DNA from: an uncultured Peptostreptococcaceae bacterium
Lineage (GTDB): Bacteria; Bacillota; Clostridia; Peptostreptococcales; Anaerovoracaceae
Assembly (NCBI GenBank): GCA_905235115.1
Contig: CAJOKT010000009.1
Coordinates: 1 to 50,903, forward strand
Length of the DNA stretch: 50,903 nucleotides
Reading direction: 5' to 3'
The notes under the pieces were generated by a model, which was given only the letters and a program-made list of their open reading frames with translations, made no database searches and was not told where the DNA came from. The translations under genes were made by a program, and so were the position numbers. Shown here piece by piece: positions 9,294 through 16,905 of the stretch; positions within the stretch are counted from its first letter, which is position 1; every line of letters starts with the position of its first letter.

Positions 9294-11048
9294 TTATTCC
9301 CTGTTTCCGCGCAAAAAATCTTTTGCGCATTCTTTTGCGACGTCTTCTATCTTAGCCTTGAGCTGGTCGCTCAGATCTTTTTCTCTCTCTATCTCTTCTC
9401 CGATCTCCGGATGATCCCTATGGAACTTCTCCAGGAGTGTCCGGAGGAACTCGGGGATCTGGTCGGTCTCTATGTCCTGCATGGCGTGGGCCATGGCGGA
9501 AACCAGGAGGATAACCTGTTCCTGCTGGCTGTAGGGGTGGTACTGAGGCTGTCTCAGCATCCTCATGAGTCCCTGGCCGTAGGTCAGCTGCTTCCTGGTC
9601 TGCTCGTCCAGGTCTGATGCGAACTGGCTGAAGACCTCCATCTCTCTGTACTGTGCCAGATCCAGTTTAAGTGTCCCCGCTGCCTTCTTCATGGCCTTTG
9701 TCTGGGCGTCGCCGCCCACACGGGAGACCGAGATGCCCACGTTGATGGCCGGACGCTGGCCGGAGAAGAACAGTTCGTTCTCCAGGAAAAGCTGTCCGTC
9801 TGTGATGGAGATGATGTTGGTGGGTATGTAGGCGCTGACGTCTCCCGCCTGAGTCTCAACGATCGGCAGGGCTGTGATAGAGCCTCCGCCGTACTGGTCT
9901 GCCATTCGGGCGGACCTCTCCAGAAGTCTGGAGTGGAGGTAGAATACATCGCCCGGGAAAGCCTCTCTTCCGGGAGATCTTCCCAGGAGCAGGCTCATGG
10001 TCCTGTAAGCCACGGCGTGCTTGGAAAGGTCGTCATAGACGATGAGCACATCTTTTCCCTGGTGCATGAAATACTCGGCCATGGCGCAGCCCGCGTAAGG
10101 AGCGATATACTGGAGCGGCGCGCTGTCGGAGGCAGAGGCCAGCACCACTATGCTGTGCTTTAAGGCATCATATTTCTTAAGGGTATTGGTGAGCTGCACC
10201 ACGGAACTGGTCTTCTGCCCGATGGCTACGTAGATGGTGATGCAGTTTTTTCCGTTCTGGTTGATCATGGCATCCAGTGCGATGGCGGTCTTGCCCGTCT
10301 GGCGGTCGCCTATGATCAGCTCACGCTGTCCGCGGCCGATGGGGAACATGGCGTCGATGGCCAAAATACCCGTCTCCAGCGGGGTGTTTACCGGCTGGCG
10401 CTTTACGATGCCCGGGGCGGGAGCTTCCACGGGGAAGTAGTCTGCCTCAGCGATGTCTCCCTTGCCGTCGATGGGTACGCCCAGAGGGTCCACAACGCGG
10501 CCCAGGAAGTTTTCCCCCACGGGGACGCCGGCGGTCTTGGCGGTCCTCTTCACAGAGGAGCCTTCGGACACGTCTCCGTCCTCATCGAAGAGGATGCAGC
10601 CGAGCTCGTTTTCCCGGATATCCTGCACCATGCCTCTGGCACCGTTTGAGAAGATCAGTATCTCCCCGAAGGTGGCGTTGTCCAGGCCGGTGACCGTGGC
10701 GATGCCGTCCCCCACGGTGGTGACCACGCCAACTTCCTGAGCGATGGCCTCAGGAGTCCATGTGCGTATGGTCTCCTTGATTAGGGGAACTACGTTCTCG
10801 TGTCTTTTGGCAACCTTCCGGATGGCTTCCTTAAGTTGTTGGAACCGGCCCTCCACGGACCAGTCAAATACTTCGCTTCCGACCTTGAGCCTGAAGCCGC
10901 CTCCCAGCATGTCCGGGGTCTCTTCCCAGCGGAAATCCACGTCTTCCCCGTATCTTTCCCTGACAAAAGCCTCGAACCGCTTAGTCTGTTCTTCGTTGGG
11001 CGCCTCGGCGGAATACAGGACGGCAGTTTTAAGCATATCTTCTGTCAT
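9294..11048 (-). CDS. atpA: F1Fo ATP synthase alpha subunit with N-terminal delta (OSCP) C-terminal-domain fusion
   Basis: A 584-residue alpha subunit, about 80 longer than usual. Residues from about 83 on are canonical: the N-terminal helix LIKETIRTWTPEA, the beta-barrel, Walker A GDRQTGKT (247-254) and the nucleotide-binding core. Residues 1-80 do not belong to alpha; they match the delta subunit C-terminal domain: a helix with APNEEQTKRFEAFVRERYG, then the hallmark GGGFRLKVGSEVFDWSVEG (49-67) and a closing helix QQLKEAIRKV. There is no separate delta gene: atpF ends 13 bases upstream. The ribosome binding site AAGGAC and ATG favour this start, so the extension is really translated. The delta N-terminal domain that normally binds alpha is absent. 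The fusion is seen directly; its assembly consequence is inference. Confidence 0.93.
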   Translation of the reverse strand: MTEDMLKTAVLYSAEAPNEEQTKRFEAFVRERYGEDVDFRWEETPDMLGGGFRLKVGSEVFDWSVEGRFQQLKEAIRKVAKRHENVVPLIKETIRTWTPEAIAQEVGVVTTVGDGIATVTGLDNATFGEILIFSNGARGMVQDIRENELGCILFDEDGDVSEGSSVKRTAKTAGVPVGENFLGRVVDPLGVPIDGKGDIAEADYFPVEAPAPGIVKRQPVNTPLETGILAIDAMFPIGRGQRELIIGDRQTGKTAIALDAMINQNGKNCITIYVAIGQKTSSVVQLTNTLKKYDALKHSIVVLASASDSAPLQYIAPYAGCAMAEYFMHQGKDVLIVYDDLSKHAVAYRTMSLLLGRSPGREAFPGDVFYLHSRLLERSARMADQYGGGSITALPIVETQAGDVSAYIPTNIISITDGQLFLENELFFSGQRPAINVGISVSRVGGDAQTKAMKKAAGTLKLDLAQYREMEVFSQFASDLDEQTRKQLTYGQGLMRMLRQPQYHPYSQQEQVILLVSAMAHAMQDIETDQIPEFLRTLLEKFHRDHPEIGEEIEREKDLSDQLKAKIEDVAKECAKDFLRGNRE

Positions 11049-11061
11049 TTTTCAGTCCTTC

Positions 11062-11556
11062 TCAATTCTTCGCTTCAGCACGGCCGGCTTCCACAGCATC
11101 CAGGAACTTCTCGAAGTTCTCCTGAGAAGACTGGTGAAGAGCCAGCTTCTCTGCGGCGTCTGTGACCAGGTCGGAAATGTCCTTCTGGGCCTCCTGCACG
11201 ATGGCGGCCTTCTGACGCTCCGCTTCCTCTCTGGCGTCTCTTAAGATCTTCTCGGCCTCTTCTTTTGCGGCCTTCACCTGTCTGTCGTAGTGAGCCTGAG
11301 CCTCCTCGCCGGACTTCGCCCTGAGCCCCGCGATCTCCTCGCCGGCCCGGGCCAGCTTCTCTTCGTACTCGGCTCTGGCCTTCTCGGACTTCTTCAGATT
11401 CTGTGAAGTCTCCTCCGCCTCTTTCCTGTAGACCTCCTTCCTGTGCACCATGAAGTTCTTCACGGGCTTATACAGCAAAAAATACAGTATGGCGAACAAA
11501 AGCAGGAAGTTGAAAAGATGCAGGAATATCTGAGTAAAATTCAAACCTAAAGGCAT
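11062..11556 (-). CDS. atpF: F1Fo ATP synthase subunit b
   Basis: A 164-residue peripheral-stalk subunit: one N-terminal membrane helix (residues 8-28, IFLHLFNFLLLFAILYFLLY followed by KPV, a family hallmark) and a long charged coiled coil rich in Glu, Lys, Ala and Arg to the C-terminus. Length and architecture are normal, with no fused delta sequence at its end. AAGGAGG overlaps the end of atpE. In ordinary enzymes the b C-terminus binds the delta C-terminal domain, which here is part of alpha. Confidence 0.94.
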   Translation of the reverse strand: MPLGLNFTQIFLHLFNFLLLFAILYFLLYKPVKNFMVHRKEVYRKEAEETSQNLKKSEKARAEYEEKLARAGEEIAGLRAKSGEEAQAHYDRQVKAAKEEAEKILRDAREEAERQKAAIVQEAQKDISDLVTDAAEKLALHQSSQENFEKFLDAVEAGRAEAKN

Positions 11557-11567
11557 CTTTTACCTCC

Positions 11568-11944
11568 TTATAATACGAATATGTTGAGGATCGCGATGAG
11601 CAGCGCGTAGATGATGGCGGTCTCGATGAATACCAGGGCCAGCATGAAGACTGTCCTGATCTTGCCCTCTGCCTCGGACGTGAGATACCGTCGGCCGCAT
11701 GGCCTCCGGCGATACCCATTCCGATGCCGCCGCCCAGGGCAGCAAGACCTACCGCGATACCTGCGCCAAGAGCTTTTGCGGAATTATCGGTGAGTCCTCC
11801 CGCTGCAGTCTGGGCTTCGCCTGTAGTCTCAGCGTCCGCGAACACCGCGTTCTGGTCTGCCATGAGCTTCGCCATGAGAAGCGCCAGTATCAGCACCAAT
11901 CCCGCGATGAGCACGATCTTTAAAAATCTAGTCGTCTTTGTCAT
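11568..11944 (-). pseudogene. atpE: F1Fo ATP synthase subunit c, frameshifted (4 bases missing), with N-terminal leader
   Basis: The frame from ATG 11944 encodes 89 residues: a signal-like leader (hydrophobic residues 8-26, possible cleavage after VFA at 34-36), a linker, then c-subunit helix 1 with the glycine-rich GGGIGMGIAGG and the loop start DGISR. The frame is then lost at 11676-11680. The c-subunit resumes in another frame with EAEGKIRT, helix 2 with the ion-binding Glu in FIETAIIY, ending at TAA 11570-11568. Restoring CAGC would recreate the near-universal loop RQPEA exactly. Either a real lesion or a base-calling/assembly error; because the rest of the operon is intact, error is more likely. 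The Na+ ligand Gln of helix 1 is a Met here, so H+ coupling is more likely. Confidence 0.85.
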
Positions 11945-11972
11945 TTTCTCTTCCTCCGAAAAAGATCTATCA

Positions 11973-12836
11973 TCAGGCTGCTTCCGCAGTCCGGACTTCT
12001 GTTTTTTGCGCCTTAGCGGCTAACTTTCTGAGTTTTTTCTCCGAGGGCTCAGACACCTCTCCGTAGAACAGGGCCACCAGCATGGTTAGCACGTAGGCCT
12101 GGATCAGGGCGTGCAGGCAGGTGAACAGTACTCCCACCACCACGGGGATCACGTAGCTCAATGCCGTGTAGTAGTAGACCAGCTCGGTGACGATGGCTCC
12201 GGACAACAAGGCTCCGAAAAGTCGGAAGCTCATGGAGATGGGCAGGGAGAATTCCTTGAGGGCTCCCTTGATGCCGCCCAGGCCGTTGTTCACTATGCCG
12301 CCCGCCACGATGAAGAGGTAGGAGGTGCAGCCCATCATTATGGCGCCGTTGATGTCCGAGAGAGGCGCCGGCAGGGCCACCGAATGGCCGGCCGTGGTCA
12401 CCGCCTGGATGCCGAAAAGCTCCAGCATGGTGCCTGTGAAGATGTAAAGTCCCGCGGCGAAAATGTAGGCCGACAGCACCTTGTTCCTGTGGGGACTGGA
12501 GTCCTCCGCAAGGCCGCTGAAGTATCCCACCAGGGTCTCCAGCAGCATCTGGAACCTGCCGGGTACCAGCGTGAACTTCGGGATCACGAAGATCCTCACG
12601 ATCAGGGCGAACACCGTCAGTATCCCCGTCACCGCAAAGCCCGAGATCAGTCCCGGATTAACCTCCAGGCCGAAGAGGGCGATCTTGTTGGTGTCGTGGA
12701 TGACCGCGTCCCTGATCACCGTGACTATGTCCTCCTCCTGGGCGGATGCCCCGGCTGTCAGGAATATGCCTGCCAGCAGAAGCACTCCTATCACCACGAA
12801 GATGACAGTCATCTTTCTCTGTTGTTTCTTGGTCAT
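11973..12836 (-). CDS. atpB: F1Fo ATP synthase subunit a
   Basis: A 287-residue membrane subunit that forms the ion half-channels beside the c-ring. The essential Arg is in SMSFRLFGALLSGAIV near residue 205; the last helices contain the conserved ALIQAYVLTMLVALFYGE. Unusually the protein starts with a signal-peptide-like stretch (hydrophobic residues 10-28, then GASAQEED), so its N-terminus probably faces outside or is cleaved. GGAGAA precedes the ATG. It is the first Fo gene; no atpI/atpZ is found upstream, only the walJ-like gene 22 bases away. Confidence 0.94.
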   Translation of the reverse strand: MTKKQQRKMTVIFVVIGVLLLAGIFLTAGASAQEEDIVTVIRDAVIHDTNKIALFGLEVNPGLISGFAVTGILTVFALIVRIFVIPKFTLVPGRFQMLLETLVGYFSGLAEDSSPHRNKVLSAYIFAAGLYIFTGTMLELFGIQAVTTAGHSVALPAPLSDINGAIMMGCTSYLFIVAGGIVNNGLGGIKGALKEFSLPISMSFRLFGALLSGAIVTELVYYYTALSYVIPVVVGVLFTCLHALIQAYVLTMLVALFYGEVSEPSEKKLRKLAAKAQKTEVRTAEAA

Positions 12837-12857
12837 ATGCTTTTCTCCGAAAAAAAT

Positions 12858-13658
12858 TCAGACAGTTACGTACTCCGAGGAGTCTCCCCGCCCGATCACC
12901 CTCAATTCCAGGTCCCGCCCCACAGCGAACCCGGCTTCCTCCACCGCGTTTTTCACCGTGATCATGGCCTGCTCCGGCGTGTTGTTCTCCTGGCTAAGGT
13001 GGGCCAGGAATACCTTGGGGTGGCTTCCCGCCTTCAGCATCTCCACCACCGTGTGGGCGCAGGATTCGTTGGACAGGTGCCCCACCTCCGAAAGTATCCT
13101 CATCTTAAGCATGAATGGATAGCTTCCGTAGAGCAAAATGTTTCTTTCGTGGTTGGCCTCCAGTGCCAGGATATCGCAGTCCTCGATGCTGTGAAATACA
13201 CTTTCGGACACGAACCCGGTGTCGGTGACCACAGCGGCCTTCTTACCTCCCGCCTCGAAGGAATACTGGAAGGGCTCCCTGGCGTCGTGTGACACTCTGA
13301 AGGACCGGACCGTCAGGTCGTCTCCCACTTTCACGGCTTCGCCTTCCTCCATCTCGACCAGTCTCTCATAGGGAAGGGGTGATGCCTTCTTTACGATCTC
13401 GCTTAAGGTGCCGTGGGAGGCGTAAAGCGGACATCCGGTATTCTTCATGGTGGTCTTCAGACCTTTTATATGGTCCGCGTGTTCATGGGAAATGAAGATG
13501 GCGTCGATATCTTTAAGTTCCAGCCCTCTCTGGGCCAGCAGTGTTTTGATGCTGCGGCAGCTGACGCCCAGGTCCAGAAGGACGTTGGTGTGCTCCGTCC
13601 GGATCAGATAACAGTTCCCCGAGCTTCCGCTGGAAAGGGCCATAAACCCTATGTTCAT
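12858..13658 (-). CDS. walJ: WalJ/YycJ-like metallo-beta-lactamase-fold hydrolase
   Basis: A 266-residue MBL-fold protein of the YycJ/WalJ (VicX) family. The N-terminal FMALSSGSSGNCYLI is the family signature, the metal site is HEHADH near residue 58, with further ligands in FRVSHDA and VVTDTGFVS and a late His in FLAHLSQENN. Family members are implicated in nuclease activity or replication-linked cell-wall control, usually beside walRK; here it stands alone and heads the ATP synthase operon, 22 bases before atpB. The start keeps the conserved N-terminus although AAGGAG is 14 bases away. The exact role is not settled by sequence. Confidence 0.88.
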   Translation of the reverse strand: MNIGFMALSSGSSGNCYLIRTEHTNVLLDLGVSCRSIKTLLAQRGLELKDIDAIFISHEHADHIKGLKTTMKNTGCPLYASHGTLSEIVKKASPLPYERLVEMEEGEAVKVGDDLTVRSFRVSHDAREPFQYSFEAGGKKAAVVTDTGFVSESVFHSIEDCDILALEANHERNILLYGSYPFMLKMRILSEVGHLSNESCAHTVVEMLKAGSHPKVFLAHLSQENNTPEQAMITVKNAVEEAGFAVGRDLELRVIGRGDSSEYVTV

Positions 13659-13734
13659 AGGCTTGATAATTGCTCCTTATTTGATCCCGGGCCCATGATC
13701 TCAGGGGCCGGGTCATCTGTCTCTTCAACGTTAT

Positions 13735-13763
13735 ATTCTATCACATCCCGTGGTCCCTTACAA
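13735..13763 (-). promoter_or_regulatory. Promoter of the walJ-atp operon
   Basis: On the minus strand TTGTAA (complement of 13758-13763) and TAGAAT (complement of 13735-13740) are 17 bases apart. The transcript would have a leader of about 70 bases containing a GC-rich stem around 13685-13715. It is the best promoter candidate upstream of the seven ATP synthase genes. Confidence 0.6.
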
Positions 13764-13784
13764 TTGACTCGGGGATTCAGGTGT

Positions 13785-15053
13785 CTACTCCAGCATGGTC
13801 TGGATGATCTCCCTGTCGGTCTCGTGCATGCCTACTTTACCGATGTATCCCACGGTGGAAATGGTCTGGTCGGTCTCTCCCTTGAGGATGCCGGTAAAGG
13901 CCTGGTAGCCCTTGCCCTGCATGGCCAGATAGTGGGCCATCATGGATGCGTCCAGTGATGTGGCTATCTTGGCCGCGCAGGATGCCTTGGCGCCGTCGCA
14001 GATGATCCCTGGTATGTTGGCCAGGGTGTTTTCCACCGTGTCCTTGATCTGCTCGATGGTGCCGCCGGCCAGGTACGTTATGGCCGCTCCCGCGGCGCAG
14101 GAGGCGCTGACAGCTCCGCAGAAGGCGCTGAGCTTGCCGATGTATTCCTTCTGATGCACCGTAAGCAGCCCCGAGAACACCAGCGCCCTGTACAACTTCT
14201 CCTGGGGAACGTAGTTCTCCCTGGCATAAACTATTACGGGGACAGATGAGGCGATGCCCTGGTTGCCTGATCCGGAATTTATGATCACGGGCATGTCGCA
14301 GCCTTCCATCCTGGCTTCTGACGCGGCGGAGGCATAGGCCTTCATTCTGGTCAGAGTGCTCTCCGGGTAAGAGGTCTTGATGACCCGGCCGATGCCCAGC
14401 CCGTAGTCTCCCGCCATGCCCTCATAGGCGATATCCATGTTGCACCGGATCTCCTGATCCAGCAGATCCTTGATCTCCGACACGTCCACCGTATCGGCGA
14501 ACTCCTTTATGTTATCTATGGAAAGACCGCTTCTGTCAGCGGCCTGTCCCGCCGTCAGGCTCTCGTCGCCCAGGAAGATGACCTCCCCGTTTCTCATGAT
14601 CTTGCTGATGTTGGTGTGGTCGTGGCGGATCTCCACGGAAACATAGTCCGGCCCCGCGGTCTCCTCAACTATGAAGTGAAGAGGAATGTCCGAATCCAGA
14701 TAGTCCACGTCGCAGTGACCGCTGTTGATGAAGTCTTTGATGGTCTTCCTGGTGTCTTCAGTCACCGTCTCCAGCACCTTCATGCCTCTCTCGGCATCGC
14801 CGCCCATGGCTCCCAGACAGACTGCCACTTCGATCCCCGTCAGTCCGCCGGAGTTGGGGATCCTGACGCAGCGGACGTTCTTGATCATGTTGCCGCTGGC
14901 GCAGACCTTGATGAACTCAGGATCTTTGCCCAGGATCTCCCTGGCCTTGGCAGCGGCGTAAGCCAGAGAAATGGGTTCCGTGCAGCCCATGGCCGGGATC
15001 ATCTCTTCTTCAAGTATGGCGATGAAATCTTTTCTGATCTTATCGGTCAGCAT
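13785..15053 (-). CDS. L-cysteine desulfidase-family protein (UPF0597/YhaM, CyuA-like)
   Basis: A 422-residue protein of the UPF0597 family, related to the alpha chain of iron-sulfur L-serine dehydratase. Recognisable features are EEEMIPAMGCTEPISLAYAA near the N-terminus with the cluster-ligating Cys, the CASGNMIKNVRCVRIPNSGG segment, and INSGSGNQGIASSVPV with AFCGAVSASCAAGAAI further on. CyuA-type enzymes degrade L-cysteine to pyruvate, sulfide and ammonia with a [4Fe-4S] cluster. GGGAGG 8 bases upstream picks ATG 15053 over the longer frame. It lies 61 bases after the aldo/keto reductase gene. The family assignment is firm; the substrate is inferred. Confidence 0.87.
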   Translation of the reverse strand: MLTDKIRKDFIAILEEEMIPAMGCTEPISLAYAAAKAREILGKDPEFIKVCASGNMIKNVRCVRIPNSGGLTGIEVAVCLGAMGGDAERGMKVLETVTEDTRKTIKDFINSGHCDVDYLDSDIPLHFIVEETAGPDYVSVEIRHDHTNISKIMRNGEVIFLGDESLTAGQAADRSGLSIDNIKEFADTVDVSEIKDLLDQEIRCNMDIAYEGMAGDYGLGIGRVIKTSYPESTLTRMKAYASAASEARMEGCDMPVIINSGSGNQGIASSVPVIVYARENYVPQEKLYRALVFSGLLTVHQKEYIGKLSAFCGAVSASCAAGAAITYLAGGTIEQIKDTVENTLANIPGIICDGAKASCAAKIATSLDASMMAHYLAMQGKGYQAFTGILKGETDQTISTVGYIGKVGMHETDREIIQTMLE

Positions 15054-15114
15054 CTGGCTGTCCTCCCTATGTCGTTCTCGTTTTTTCACCGGGAGCGTGC
15101 CCCTTGAGGGGATT

Positions 15115-16290
15115 CTATCTTCCCATGGCCTTCCGTATAACGGCCAGGCCCGCCTTGACGGGCAGCGGTCTCAGCACACGATCGGCCCGTTTCAGTTCAT
15201 CGATTATGTGTATGTGCTGGGGGCAGTGCTTCTCGCAGGCACCGCACTCCACGCACTGGCTGGCGAAGCCCGGCGTCTTGTGCATTCCCATGGCCTTGCC
15301 GAAGTCCGAAAGGGCGGAGATGCGCCCCTCGGTATACACCTGGTTGTAGTAAAAGAAGTTGCCCGGAATGTCCACCCCGTGGGGGCAGGGCATGCAGTAG
15401 CGGCAGCCGGTGCAGCCCACCTTTTCCCGGGAACGGATGACGGATACGATCTCATCCGTCACCGCCTTCTCCCTGTCGCCGAAGCTTCCGGCTTCCACAG
15501 AGGAGGCGATCCTCATGTTTTCGTCTATCATGGCGTCGGAGTTCATTCCCGAAAGCACGCAGGTCACCTGGGGCTGGTCCCAGAGCCACCTGAGCGCCAG
15601 TTCCGCCGCCGACCAGCCGAAGCCGCTGTCTTCAAGAGGCTTCAGCGCAGCCTTGGGGAGGTTCACCAGTCTGCCTCCTCTTAAGGGCTCCATTATGATC
15701 ACCGGTATCCCGCGCCGGGCGCAGGCCATGAGGCCCCGCCTTCCCGCCTGAGAATCCTCATCCAGATAGTTGTACTGTATCTGCGCAAAATCCCAGTCGT
15801 AAGCATCCAGTATCTCGATGAAATCCTCGGTGTCCCCGTGATAGGAAAAGCCCACGCTCCCGATCCGGCCGGAAGCCTTCTTGTCCGCCAGCCAGTCCTC
15901 GATCCCAAGGGCCTTGAGTTTGTTCCACTCCTTCAGATCCGCCAGCATGTGCATGAGATAGTAGTCGATGTGATCAGTCCTGAGTCTCTTCAGCTCCTCA
16001 TTGAAGATCTTTTCTGCCGTGTTCAGGTTCTTCATCAGATACTGGGGAAGCTTTGTGGCGATGTATACCTTGTCGCGTGCACCGTTGTTTTCCAGTATCC
16101 TGCCCAGGGCGTCCTCGCTTCCGGGGTAGATGTAGGCTGTATCGAAGTAGTTGACGCCTCCTTCGATGGCTCGCATGACCTCCTCCTCCGCCTTGGCAAG
16201 ATCGATGATCCCGGCGGTCTTCGTGAAGCGCATGCAGCCGTATCCCAATATAGAAATGTCCCGGCCCTGCCGGTCCTTCCTGTAATTCAT
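15115..16290 (-). CDS. Aldo/keto reductase with C-terminal 4Fe-4S ferredoxin domain
   Basis: A 391-residue two-domain oxidoreductase. Residues 1-290 form the aldo/keto reductase barrel: GYGCMRF, GGVNYFDTAYIYPGSE with catalytic Asp and Tyr, the Lys in IATKLP and the His in YYLMHM. Residues 310-360 carry Cys clusters, CTGCRYCMPCPHGVDIP and CVECGACEKHCPQHI, suited to iron-sulfur binding. This fused type is common in strict anaerobes and may pass electrons between NAD(P)H or ferredoxin and an organic substrate that is not known. The gene starts 10 bases after rnhA, with GAGGGGAG overlapping the rnhA stop. Confidence 0.9.
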   Translation of the reverse strand: MNYRKDRQGRDISILGYGCMRFTKTAGIIDLAKAEEEVMRAIEGGVNYFDTAYIYPGSEDALGRILENNGARDKVYIATKLPQYLMKNLNTAEKIFNEELKRLRTDHIDYYLMHMLADLKEWNKLKALGIEDWLADKKASGRIGSVGFSYHGDTEDFIEILDAYDWDFAQIQYNYLDEDSQAGRRGLMACARRGIPVIIMEPLRGGRLVNLPKAALKPLEDSGFGWSAAELALRWLWDQPQVTCVLSGMNSDAMIDENMRIASSVEAGSFGDREKAVTDEIVSVIRSREKVGCTGCRYCMPCPHGVDIPGNFFYYNQVYTEGRISALSDFGKAMGMHKTPGFASQCVECGACEKHCPQHIHIIDELKRADRVLRPLPVKAGLAVIRKAMGR

Positions 16291-16300
16291 GCGTCCGGTC

Positions 16301-16849
16301 CTACTCCCCTCTGATCTCGCCGATCCCGATGTTGGCCAGCCTGTCCGCCCTGTTGTTCATCTCGGTAACGTGCAAAAAATCCGCGTAGCTGAAGTCCTGT
16401 CCGTTCATCTCTATGAATTTCATGTACCTCTTCATCAGGACTTCGTCTGAAGCCTTCAGGCTCACGTGGCCCTTGACCCTGTAGAAGCTGATGTTCTGCT
16501 TCAGAGCCAGGGCGATCAGTTCCTGCCAGAGTTCCTTGTTCTCCACCGGTTCCTTCCTGGAGGTCATCCAGCCGTTCTGCTGCCACTTCAGGTACCAGCC
16601 GTCCCTGAAGCAGTTCATCACATAGGAAGAATCCGAGTAGATCTCAAGGTCCAGGCCCTCCTTCCTGAGGGCTTTGAGGGCTTCGATCACAGCGGTGAGC
16701 TCCATGCGGTTGTTGGTGGTGTTGGCCTCTCCGCCGTGAAGTTCCTTCCGGGTCTCCCCGAATTCGAGTATGGCTCCCCAGCCTCCCACGTTTACGTCTT
16801 CCTGATTGTTGGAGCAGGCTCCGTCTGTATATATCTTGAGTTTAGCCAT
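16301..16849 (-). CDS. rnhA: Ribonuclease H family protein (RNase HI-like)
   Basis: A 182-residue RNase H fold that would cleave RNA in RNA-DNA hybrids. Catalytic residues are visible: Asp in IYTDGACSNN (residue 8), Glu in NNRMELTAV near 50, Asp in IYSDSSYV near 72, and the last Asp in NNRADRLANI near 170. The protein is about 25 residues longer than E. coli RNase HI because of an insertion between the VKGH loop and the last catalytic helix. GGGAGG precedes the ATG. It leads a probable three-gene unit with the aldo/keto reductase and cysteine desulfidase-like genes. Confidence 0.92.
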   Translation of the reverse strand: MAKLKIYTDGACSNNQEDVNVGGWGAILEFGETRKELHGGEANTTNNRMELTAVIEALKALRKEGLDLEIYSDSSYVMNCFRDGWYLKWQQNGWMTSRKEPVENKELWQELIALALKQNISFYRVKGHVSLKASDEVLMKRYMKFIEMNGQDFSYADFLHVTEMNNRADRLANIGIGEIRGE

Positions 16850-16864
16850 TGGGCCTCCCCTGCG

Positions 16865-16896
16865 AAAAACTCCCGGGCGCGTTTTTTGCTCCCGGG
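16865..16896 (-). terminator. Probable terminator after the RND gene
   Basis: Two CCCGGG palindromes (16872-16877 and 16891-16896) can pair with each other around a 13-base loop, followed on the minus strand by AGTTTTT. The short stem makes this moderate. Confidence 0.5.
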
Positions 16897-16905
16897 GTCA
16901 AAAGA

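Noticed and set aside
12111-13292. A 393-residue + strand open frame across atpB and the walJ-like gene
   Set aside because: It spans two well-supported minus-strand genes and the gap between them, and is rich in His, Gln and Arg, as expected of a shadow frame.
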